DNA from: Apostichopus japonicus
Taxonomy: Eukaryota > Echinodermata > Holothuroidea > Aspidochirotida > Stichopodidae
Assembly: GCF_037975245.1 (NCBI RefSeq)
Contig: NC_092562.1
Coordinates: 26,151,054-26,215,053, forward strand
Length of the DNA: 64,000 bases
Reading direction: 5' to 3'
Numbering within the stretch: position 1 is the first letter of the stretch; the number at the start of each line of letters is the position of its first letter. Position numbers and translations under genes: made by a program. Shown here in pieces: positions 24,279 through 35,800 of the stretch. The notes under the pieces are model-generated. The model worked only from the letters and a program-made list of their open reading frames with translations. It was not told where the DNA came from and ran no database searches.

Positions 24279-25518
24279 ATTTATATTTCCTATGGAGAAA
24301 GTGGAAGAAAACTTATTTTAAGAACAGTGAAATGCACAAAAGGCACAGAAGAAAACTTTTCTGATATATTGCAGATGGATGAAAGCCCCTGCCAGCAGTA
24401 AACAATCCATGTGTTGGAACTGTAATGTCTATTCATATGAAAGGCTGAGTACATGCTAACAGTTTGGTCTATGTTGGTTTACATGCATACACAGTGCACT
24501 AGGCGTCTCTAGGCTATAATGTCATTTAAGTCAAATACTAGTGTACTAACCCACAAATACACAAAACTGCAATATCTTCACCAGCCACTCAATGAATTTT
24601 GAAGAAACAGGAAGATACTTGTGATAACACAAGGAACACAATATTGTTAAATTGTACAACATATCTTGAAATCTAAATAAAATGGGGCAAGGCCTAAATT
24701 CAACAAGCTAGGTGTAGGACCAAGGCCGTAGGCAAGAGAGTCATGTTAGTAACTTAGTGCTACGGTACTTATTCATTGTACAATTTATAGTTTAGACTTA
24801 TGCCTCTCAAAGCTACCATGAGTACGTAGCATGGTGGGCTCATTATTGACACAATTAAGGATTTTTTTAAGGATGTCTATCAACAAAAAATCCAAATCAC
24901 TCAAGTGTATGCATTTTTCATATGTTGTTCCTCAGAAATGGAATGATCTCAAAAAAATTCTTGTTCTGTGCCTACACAACATACAATTGAGCAGAATTTG
25001 ACCACAAAATGTCTGCTGTGTCAAGTTCTTCATACCCCTAAATTGACACATTCGTCGAGAAACCAACTGTAGTGTAGGCCTATGATTTATCCATTGACTT
25101 TGGAAGCTGTTTGATATGCTCTGAGCCTCTAAGGTCAGGCAGGTCAGGTAAGTACAGTACAGCAGTACAGTAGGTCTAGGCTAGGCCTAAGTAGCACTGT
25201 AGCCTGGAAAGTAGAATAGATAGCCCTTACTTAAGCCTAATATTGGCTATGCCTACCGTAGGCTTAACTAGCGAACGAGATTAAATTTCAAGATTTTGGT
25301 ACCTGAAACTCAACATTGAAAGACGTTAACCCAGAATCAAATTGATGAATTTACCTAGAAGGAACAGCGTAGGCTGGTATAGGTCAGTGCGAGGTGTTTT
25401 GTTTTGGCTGGTCTGTTCGCAGCGCAGCATGTACACCGACTTAGCCAGGGTTAACCCATACATTCCCAGGTTCTTAATTATGTGCAATGTCGGCTCCTTC
25501 TTGCTTACTGTCTATAGT

Positions 25519-25894
25519 CAAGGGCGTAGGAACCGGGGGGGGGGGGGGCTGGGGGGGGGGCGCTAGCCCCCCCAGTGAAAAATGTGGAGGGGCGGAAGTA
25601 TCATTCCGCCCCCCGCTTCGCAAGTCAGAAAACCCTTTTTCATTTCCAAATGAGAAAAAAAATCTCATTTGGAGCACCAAATTGCATCTAAGGCCTGGTG
25701 AAAAATACAAAATTAAGTTTACAAAATGGAGTGGGTGTTGAAGTGTGCTATATTGCACCAAATTTCATCTGAGGCTACTTGGAAATGCAAAAAATTCCAA
25801 AGGGGAGAGGGACACCCCCTCCCCTTAGACCCCTCCCCCAGGCCGGCCATCAGTCTTCAGCCCCCCCACTCAAAAGTACCTTCCTACGCCACTG
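25519..25894. mobile_element. 376-bp hAT-like element with 8-bp duplication
   Basis: Left end CAAGGGCGTAGGAACC, inverted right end CAGTGGCGTAGGAAGG. TCTATAGT is duplicated exactly at 25511-25518 and 25895-25902. Long G and C tracts lie just inside the left end. There is no ORF of interest. A related, inverted, truncated copy is at 53624. Confidence 0.85.
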
Positions 25895-26379
25895 TCTATA
25901 GTAGTAGCAGAGGTAACAGAATATGCTATGATGGGGTAAGGCAAGGGGAGCGGTTCTTCTTCACTTCTTTATCTTATAGGAAGGTTAATTAACGTAACTT
26001 TAAGCTCATTAGGTACTGAGTTTCATACATTTTTCTCCAGGCCTTATTGCATGGCGGCCGGGGGGGGGGGTGGAGGGGACGGTGCAATAGGAAAGGGTGT
26101 TGTTTACTAGTTGTATTCCTCACTTTCTTTGAATTTGTTTCTCTCTTCCTTTCGTAATGTCTTTTTATCTTCACCTGTTCCTTGTACTTTGTATTGTTAT
26201 TGTCAAGAAAACAAGAAATATGTGAAATGAAAATAATGAAATAATCTCTGGTTACATATTTTATTTTTAAACAGTCTATAGATCAGTGTTGTCAGAAAGG
26301 TGCTATAAAATATTTTGGCGAATTAAAGAAAGCGAAATGAGTGTAGTTGTACTGGTGACCTTTCTCAATTTCAGTGCTA

Positions 26380-26528
26380 CCTCTTTGTCGCGCGCTAAGA
26401 AATAGAGTTTAGTCGCGCTAGACTATTTGTACAGTATTGTCGGAGATTTTATCTCGTTCTGTTTATAGCGTTGTTCTCCATGGTCACGGTACCAAGCTAG
26501 ACGTAGTCCGCTCAGTCAAGGATCTAAG
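26380..26528 (+). promoter_or_regulatory. candidate promoter and non-coding first exon
   Basis: A local CpG-richer block (GTCGCGCGC, AGTCGCGC) ends in CTAAG followed by GTGAGT, a strong 5' splice site, with no conserved coding frame. Acceptor-like sites lie before the RMI2 start (for example TTATGCAG ending at 32478), so this could be an RMI2 5' UTR exon. Transcript data would be needed to confirm it. Confidence 0.3.
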
Positions 26529-28490
26529 GTGAGTATCACTGATAATTGGTAACCATTCACTCTTTGCAAAAATTAAGATATCTTAAGACCTCTTATTACT
26601 TAACGCCAAGTACATCGAAAACAGCAACATTATCTTGTGTCTAGCAAAACGATATTATATTATCATTTTAACTCAGCCTACGGATCTATTGCGTTAGGTA
26701 CCTGTTCCGCTATGCCAATTGAGTTTCACTCCATAATGATTAGGCTAGGCCTAATGTATGAAAAGCTTACATCATTTTACAATCAAGTTCCCACATTACA
26801 ACTATTTTTCCTGTTTTGTAAGAAGTAATTCAATTTTCAAACACAAAGCAGTTGTCCATTGGTTACAAAGGATTAGCTGTCATATCATAACTGTTAAATG
26901 GTAGGGTAGGAAGGTTTATGTAGCCTAGGCATGGTACCTTACTAAGGGTTTCTGTTTGACTGTATTAAACAAATGGAGGCTTTCCCCAAGAAATCACTAT
27001 TTCAAGCAGAAAGTGTGGCGTTATCCAGCATTTTGGTGAAGAAGATATTCAATCGTTCAGTCATAATATTTTAAAGATTTTATATCATTGAAGAGTACAG
27101 TATGGGCTTTTGGGTACATATTGCACATGTACGTACAGTAGCACAGGCCATTGTACTGTACTTTGCTACCAAATAATGATGTTCTTGAGACATGCTAGTA
27201 TGATTCAGCCATATTTAAATGGCAAATTTATGTGTGGAATCAGCTTAGCTTGGTTGTTCTCCACATTGCTAGAAATGCTAGGACTGATACACCTTTTAAT
27301 GAGAACATGGTTTCTGTAAACGCAAAGTGGTAAATTCATTGTTTAACATATAATTGTTAAATAGTGGCAACTCTACTGTACTTTAAACCGCAATAAGCCA
27401 TCAGCAATGTGTGATGACCAGATTTTTTGCTAGCAAAGTCTGCCTTGAAGGTCTGCTGTATAGACCCCAACTGTAGCTCGCTATCATGGAATAGTTTCTT
27501 GAGATTACGTACAAACGACCTGCCTTAGTCGTAACATGACCTCTTTTTACCAATTACTGGCAATTAGTCTGCAACGCCTGCCACATATTTTTGCTTGTAT
27601 CAGCGTCTTTGTGTGAACGCTGTATGATTAACTACACTGTAGACATGAACATATATTTCCACACAGTGTTTACACAAAGAGCCTAATGGTGTTAAGAAGC
27701 TATGCAGGCTAAATGTGAAGCCTGAGGTCGATTTATGACTGTGGCAGGTTAATCACAAAACTTTCCTAGCTATAGCGTGCTATAATTGGAGCCATTAAAG
27801 CAGATCTTTAAGTAGTAATCTGCCATGCAGCAAAGATGGAAAAAAAAATATTGAAAACAATTTAAAAAATAAGACCCTTCTTAACAACTATTGATATAAA
27901 TTGTATTATAATGTCATGTACCCTTTTCAGGCAAAAGTTTCAACAGATGTTGGGTGAGGGTAGGAATGGGAGGTTTTGAGTGGGGTCAGGGACAGGGTCA
28001 TGGTTTTCAAAATTATTTCTCTTCTTTTTTGTTTGTTTCTTGTTTAGAGACATATATTTATGTTTTCATCATATTTTCATGTTAAGTATAGGGAGTGCTC
28101 TACTTGTTAAGCCATAAAGGGTTTTTATAGCACTTCCTTTAACAACACTTTGTATTTTTATTCCTATTTTTTTGCTTATTATTATCACCTGTATGTTGAG
28201 ATAAAATAAAGAAATGAAAATGAAATGTAATTTTATGACTATGAGCATAGCCATTTATTTGACAGATTGAAGTTTACCTGGGTTAGAAGTTATTAGTTAC
28301 TTCAAATCTGTTTAACAAACATTGCTTGAATATTTTTTAATTTTGATACAGAAAGTGCAAATTTTAGTGTGTTGCATATAATTCTTTATACATAGTAAAC
28401 AATACTAAAAGTGTAGTTGTCAAAATATGTTTACGTACAGTAAATCAACATGGTATGACTAAATGTCACTTTGTCCATTTACTTTTACAG

Positions 28491-29290
28491 TTATGTACAT
28501 TACTAACCAACCGGGCTTCAGGTTTCTTTGAAAAGCTGAAGGGTGCCCTCTATGGCAGATATGACATAATAATACACAACATAAGCCTACTTGTGTACAG
28601 TGGGACCTGTGAGGACATGTCATAGAATATTTCTTTGAATACTCAAAACTTCTCGGAAATCACCCAATTACAGTATCCCCATGCTAGAAAATTTCCATAG
28701 GAAATGTTCTACAGTGTGAAGGAATCGGATGTACAGTAGATATTTCACATTGTTCACTTACTCATTTCTAACCAACTGGGCTTCAGATATCTTTGAAAAG
28801 CTGCAGGGTGCCCTCTATAGAAGACATGACATGTAATTCTAAACAAGCCTAATTGTGTTCTGTGGGACCTCTGCAGACATGTCATTAAAATTTATTTTAA
28901 TATATTCATAACTTCTCAGAAATGACCCAGGCTAGGATATTTCCATATGAAATGTTCTACAGTGTGAAGCATGTACAGTAGATATTTCACATTGTCCACT
29001 TACTGTACTCATTACAGTATGTACATTACTAACCAACCGGGCTTCAGATTTCTTTGAAAAGCTGTAGGGTGCCCTCTATGAAAGAGATATGACATGTGAT
29101 ACTGATTATAAGTCTAATTATGTACTGTGGGATCGAACTCCGCAAACTTGTCCTTGACAACATTTTGAATAATCATAACATCTCAGTCAGAATCATCCAA
29201 TTACAGATCTATCTCCTTGCTAGGAAATTTCCACTGGAAATGTTCTAGGGTGTGAAGGATGTACAGTAGACACAATACTGTATAAAGGAT
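28491..29290. repeat. three tandem units of ~265 bp
   Basis: Each unit contains ACTAACCAACCGGGCTTCAG, then TTTGAAAAGCTGNAGGGTGC, and near its end GAAATGTTCTACAGTGTGAA and GTACAGTAGATATTTCAC. Copies begin near 28494, 28769 and 29023 and are moderately diverged. Confidence 0.85.
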
Positions 29291-29744
29291 AAGAAGTGTG
29301 TTTGTATTGTTTGTGGTAATGTTGTGCTGTTTTTTTCTATATGGGATATATACCATATTCTTACAATAATTAAGTCAAACTGTGATAATGATAAAGACCT
29401 GTGCTGAAATCCACTCTCCCTAAGTTGGATTATGTATGTACCCTTAAAAACTTTATGCCGTACTGTGATACTAAAGGTGTAAAACCAATGGTTTCATGTG
29501 ATCAAAGTATGAAATGATAATATTCAGAACAATAATATATTAATACTAGAGCTGCATATTATTTTGTTAAACATTTATTCTGTGCTTTGATGGATTCATT
29601 GAAAATAAGAAGACATATATACTGTACATACATGTACCCTAACTCTGTCATTCTCAATTTATAGCCTTGAGAATTTCTATTTAGACAGTTGCATAATTTG
29701 CTAAAAATGTGGTTTGGGATCACAAAAGTTTCATATATATTCAA

Positions 29745-29965
29745 GATAATAATAATAATAATAATACATAATTTTTATATAGCCCCAAACAAACTATGAA
29801 ATAATTCTCGTAGTGCTTAACAAAATAATAGCAATTATAACATATATGCTTTGGTGAAGAGATACGTTTTGAGTGCTGATTTGAAACTGTTCACAGTATT
29901 GCATATTTTTATATGTTCTGGAAGTGAGTTCCACAAGATCACCAAGTATGAACAGTTTACCATAT
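29745..29965. repeat. dispersed repeat related to the 15.5-kb repeat
   Basis: Begins with (AAT)n and ATTTTTATATAGCCCC, then a body with GAGTGCTGATTTGAAACTG and GAAGTGAGTTCCACAAG. The order resembles the repeat at 15480 (simple repeat, ATTTATAAAG, body with a GAGCATTCCAT segment). The class is unknown. Confidence 0.5.
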
Positions 29966-32549
29966 GTGCCTGCCTATTCCTGCACTGTATACATATCTAT
30001 ATATATGGAACATGTATGCAACAAATCACCATATTGGAATGGAATTGTTAAGATGCTGTGAAGTGTACCGTAATTCTATTGATGGATCTTTGTTTTTCTG
30101 TGTGAAAATCATACCTATAAATTTGAGTGGTATATCAAATCAATAGAATTTAACCTTGACCTACTGTATAGTCAACATCTATGTCATGCATAATAAATGT
30201 CACACATATATATTATGTTAACAATATATTTTATACATTTTAAGGCACTGTGTTGACATTTGAAAGGTTCTTTGGACATGCAAACACTTCAGCCTACAGC
30301 AAACACAGCTCCCTGCTGAGCTTTATGAATATTCTTAGTCCATGCATGCTGTAGGTGCAAGACTTGTAGTGTGCTTGTGTACACTGTACTCTTAGTATAG
30401 TGTACAATGTACAGTATTGTAACTATCCTTCAAGGGTTTTTAAGTTCGTATTTAAATAACATGTACCTGGAACATTTTGGAAATCTGCTATGAATACTTT
30501 TAATAAATAGACTTGCAAGATTTAAGTATATACTCAATCACTCATACTCACGCTTAGAGCCTTGTACTTGTACTCACATATTACAAAGGGGAATTCTACT
30601 GTACTTGTCCCATAGTCATGCTTACAGTACATGGTATTGCAATCCTGCTGCAAGTCTGTTGTACATTATGTCCCAGTGGGCCTTTGTGAATCTAAGCTTC
30701 ATGTAGTATGTAGCTAGGAGATACTGTACTCTTAAAATAGAATCCATCCATTGAAAATGTTCACTTGATCTTAGACTGTAAACTGCATATCATGGCAGTC
30801 ACCAACATTGCCAAGCAGGTGGTGATTCTCTCGCCCTGACCGAATACATCAGGAGCCAGGATTGTGCCACATTACTGTTACCTGTGCATTGCTGTATGAC
30901 TACAAATAATTTACATAAGTCTGTATGTTCATAAAATCAAAGATATTTGACATAGTAGTTTTGCTAGCAGATAATCCACTGCCTGAACCTTCATTCAACA
31001 ATTAAAATCTGAATAAGTTGTTCCAATTTTTTTTTTTGGCAGAGGTTGTACATTTGAATGATTTGACTACAATTTACAGATGTATAATTGGCAGGGTCTA
31101 ATTAAGTTTGCATTGTTCACACTGTATATATACTACATATTATGGTTGCTTTAAAAATATAGCAATTTCAAACAGGTTTATGACAAAGAGTTTATTTACA
31201 TACTATAATTTTATGACTTAATATTCTTTTTGAAAGCAGCATGCTCCCACTGTAATATAGTACTGTATTGGCAGACTTACCTGGTTAGTTACAGGAAAGG
31301 GAAACATTTTGTTCTTAAAGCAGCTCAGGATTCAGTTACAACCAAATTAAGGTTTTGAGGGAACCCTGAGCCAGACATAAGTTTTGGGCCCCATCTGTCT
31401 GTGAGGTAACCAAGGCAACTTATCCAGGTTTTCAGTTGATATGTGGCTGTACACGGTGCATTTTAGAGATCTTATTCATGAATACAGACTGACTTTCAAT
31501 TGATGTATAATTTGCCACTTAAGAGGCAAGCATGAAAGGAGAAATTCTCAAAGATATTCCGTGGAAGTTGATCACACTTTCCCTCCCCCTGCCCAGTGTT
31601 GTTCTTTGCCTTAAAGCTAACTTGATTGGTGGGCCTGGGCCATGTTTCTGGCTCCGTATCATGACTCTAATTAAAATAAGTATTCAATACTACATGTTTC
31701 ATAAGGTTGACTTTACTTTGTTTCTCACAACAGTACAGTCCTGTAGTTGGAATTAAATTCAAATCCTGTATATGGCAATGAAAATATGCAGTATATATGT
31801 TTAGGTTTTTAAATTGGCTTTCAGACAATTTATTAAAATGTTATGATTTATGGCAATGCTAGTTAAACACAGTGTAAGACTTTAAAGGAAGCATGATTAT
31901 ACGTAGCAGAGGATGAGAGAATCTCTAAGTCCCTATGATCTGATTATATTGCCATTGTATAAATGGATCTAAAACAATACCAAGATTACAGATGTCAGGG
32001 TAGCCCGAGTAGCTTCGAAGGCTCGACACTCCCATTTTTATCCATCACTAGCACAGCATCCCCTGTTTAATAATGTATGTACATAGTCTGTGGCGCCATC
32101 ATGGAAGATGTTCTACAAAACCTCTACTCTGTCTATTATAATCTTCTTGTTGATTTATCCTTGAAACCTGATACATTTAGAATGTTTGCTTACATATGTC
32201 AAGTTCCTCTGTTTTTAGAATTTCATCAAAATGCAACTTTTTTTTAAAATAATATTCTACTGACATAGTTAAATGATGTATTATAAGTGTTAATAAGGAA
32301 CAAAGACAACTTTAGCTGAGTTGGCATGATGACATCATTTCCTAAGTATGCTGATATTGCCAGATGCAATTTACAACAAAAAACCTTGTATATATATAAG
32401 GATATTTTTTTAAGCACTTGACCTCAGCCACCGTATCTTATATTAATGCTCGATTCCCCATTCCTGTTCGTTATGCAGATTTCAATCAGCACACTGTACA
32501 TAGCTCTACGTATCATAGTGTTGTGAGTGAACTATGCATAGCTGATGAA

Positions 32550-32889
32550 ATGTCTCGCGGAGATGCCGGGAAGCTCTCAGCTCCAGCCCGGAAAGTATTC
32601 GCTGAACAGCTGCAGACTTGTTCCCGTCAGAATGATGTGATGATCACAGGTGTGACCGGAACAGATCTGGACCAGGATGCCCAAAAGTGCTGGTTGATGA
32701 AAGCAATTCCAGGAAAACCGACGGATACGACGGACTTACGACTGGAGATTGTCTGGCTGCAAGGGACAGTACTGGAGAGCGACCCTGAGTGGATAGTCAT
32801 CCACGACGGCACTGGGAGAGTGAGGGGAGAGCTGAACGACGTGAGAAAAGCAAACAAAATCATGGCTGGGGATGCAGTAGTGTCAAAGG
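32550..32889 (+). CDS. RMI2: RMI2 exon 1
   Basis: 113 codons plus one base, MSRGDAGKLSAPARKVFAEQ through MAGDAVVSK, then GTATGG. Covers most of the OB fold. Confidence 0.92.
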
Positions 32890-35800
32890 GTATGGTACCA
32901 TTTTGTCTAACATTTATTCTGCCTTTGCATCAATTTTCTACGGGTTATGCTGTGCACAGTATTAATATCTACTGTACTGTATTTGAATGGAGTAACAGTG
33001 ACTGTGGATTTGCACAGTAGTTTAGGCAATCAGAATGTAGAGCTCTCCCCCTCAGAGTCGTTGACTGAACTCGGAAAGGTGGTCAATTTGTTAAACGCGG
33101 AAATTAGCTAAATATTTAAAGAGCCTTAAATTTTTGTTTTCGTTCCAACCATTTTCAAGCTATGCACTGTACAGATCTCAGTCGTTAACTATTTTCACAG
33201 AATCAAACTGGGACATGTCATAGAGAACGGACAATTTTGCACTTTGTGGCAGATACAGTATATATTGACTCTGCTTTGCGCTGGCCAATACGTGACCTTT
33301 GTTCTACTTTGAGCACTGTTTGTCATTGGCTATGGGACTCTCGACAGTTTGTAACATTAAAACAGTACAAAATCAGAGCAACAGAGTCAACACGACCAGA
33401 TTTGCCATTCGGCCAGATGGGCCCAGGGCCCCAGATGGAGGGAGAGTGAAAAGAAAACACACAAGACACAAAAGGGAAAAAAACTACGGTATTTTTCATT
33501 TCACCAAATATCATTAAATAATAATGAATTGTTTGCCTATCTTCATGTTACTTTCTCATTGCTTAGGATATAGCAAATGTTACAAACAATTTAAGCTTTG
33601 AATCTTTTATACTGCGCATACATGTGAGTGTACACAAATCTTAACAGCAATCATTCCTGGATAAACATATATAATCACAATTGCCTGCCATGGTTGCCTC
33701 CCTCTTGGCAAGTTTGGGGGAGGGGGGCCCAAATTTTATGTCTGGCTCAGGGGACACCCAGAAGGTTAAAGGGTGTGAAGACTCGCGTAAAAAGAAACGT
33801 CTAATGCCGGCAATCTGACCTAGTTTCGAATGAGGTGTAACAGAAGTGTTAGACACCACCATCGATCCCAGAAAATACACACACAGCTTGCTACCTTCGG
33901 TAATTAGACAATAGTGTACAGTCAGTACATACAGCTGCGGTCAATACCCACAGCACAGTGTACAACGATACAGCGATGGACATCTCAGGTCCAGCTAAAG
34001 ATAACAAGGTATCACGTTTCATTACTGTCTGCATTTTGTAGCGACAAGCAGAAAACTTCACTTGCAAGCAACGGAAAGTTAACTTTTTCAGAGCGCGGCA
34101 CGCGGTGTGGGGCGAGTCTTCAATGCCTTTAAATCTGGCCATGATGACGACCGTTCCTTACCATCTGCCAAACAGATCTAAAAAACTGACTATTCTCAAA
34201 CTAAGGATATACTGCACAAGTTACAAAGCATTTCCTATCACTTTGAGAGATAATGTTCACATAAAAATGTACTACAAGTTACTTTTGAAAAACTTTTAGC
34301 TAGTCTTTAGTGAATGCTGGTGACTTTTATGAAAGGTTGTCTCATAAAAAGGACATGTGAACCTCTCGTTTTTATGTAAATTACCCTGTAGTATCACGTA
34401 ATATTATAGCAGCTATCTCGATCCATAGAAGTCTATCAATGTTGACTATCAAGTGTTTATGTGTACTATTTCAAAGTCATGGCTATAAATGTAGATTACT
34501 ATTTACAGATACTTATTTATTGTTGATTAGAGTCACTAATTTTACCCTTGTATCAAACTGCTATCAAACTGCTATCTCTGTGCAAAGATAAAAAGTCATG
34601 ACTACTGATACAGTAAGGTTTTGCTATATTTGGTTGATCTTTGATAACTGTTTGATATTTGGAGGGGGGGGGGGGGGTGATCGACCTGTGTGTTCAACCT
34701 ATGAAAAAGTAAAGTTCATGTTAATACTGTATGCATCATTCTTTCATTCTGTATGTTGTAACATAAATGTTGTTACTGTAGCTGATGAATTTGAAATGCC
34801 AGCTTTTTTGCTGTCAGTTGGCATTCAGACAAAACAAATATTGAACATTTATCACCAAATGGTTCATGATAGCTATCGATCAAGCTATATAAAGTGACAC
34901 ACTTACAGTATGAATCCAAAATAAAAAGAAAACAAGTATATATATATATATTAACCATAGTGATCAGCATTTATACTCTAAGCCAAATATTGTATTTACA
35001 ATATATAGATCGTTTGTTTTGTGAAACAAGAGAGTTTATAACAGGGTTGTCCAACCTTTTACAGAGGAGGGCCACATGGAATGATTATGATGAAGGAGGG
35101 GCCGCATGAACCCTACGCTCGGTTTTCCGATTTTTTGCCCGAAGCCCAAGGCAACAAAATGTGAGCACAGCCCGCGGAGCGCACTGATTTATTTTCCTTC
35201 ATGATAAAACAGATGAATAAAGTTCAGCTGCCCCCCCCCCCCTCCGCTAAGAGAGTGTCACACAAACTGACCTCTATGCAGTTTTTTGGACCCAGAAGGT
35301 TCGAATGCTTGATTATATAGCTTCAAATTGTTATCAATAAATCTGCTCACTAAAATTTCGCACTGTAGAGCATCTCTGGCGGGCAAAACGCAACAATGCG
35401 GCGGGCCGGACTGTGGCCCGCGGGCCGTAGGTTGGACAACCCTGGTTTATAATCTATTCTTGTTTGCAACTTTCCTTTAATTTTCCATACATTAGCTTTT
35501 TTTTAAAACATTTTTTTTAGATATTAATAGTTTATGAAAGCCCTGCATTCACACCAAAAGTGAACTTGAAGCAAACAGATTTACTCATGCATGCTGAACA
35601 TTTTTGTAGAAGTTAAAACCAGTTAATAGATTCTAGCCAATTTGTCTACGTCAATCCCTCGGCAAATATCTCTATGCCGTCGATCGCAATCTGCTTAGTG
35701 CTTCACAGTTTGTGACTAGCAAGTGTCTTGTTCAAACTTCCTTCCTTTGTTAGACCTGCAAACCATTCCTCTCCCCCCCCCCCCCCCTAACTAACAATGG

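Larger units (their letters stand above)
24290..32549. other. divergent region between SCP2 and RMI2
   Basis: About 8.3 kb between the start codons of two genes that point away from each other. It holds a hAT-like element (25519), a CpG-richer block ending in a strong donor (26528), three ~265-bp tandem units (28491-29290) and a dispersed repeat (29745). I see no conserved coding exon. TACTGTA/TACAGTA words are unusually frequent here. Confidence 0.5.

Noticed and set aside
32418-33020. Taking the full 200-aa ORF as RMI2
   Set aside because: It begins at a TTG and reads through the exon 1 donor into the intron; the conserved protein starts at 32550 and splices at 32889.
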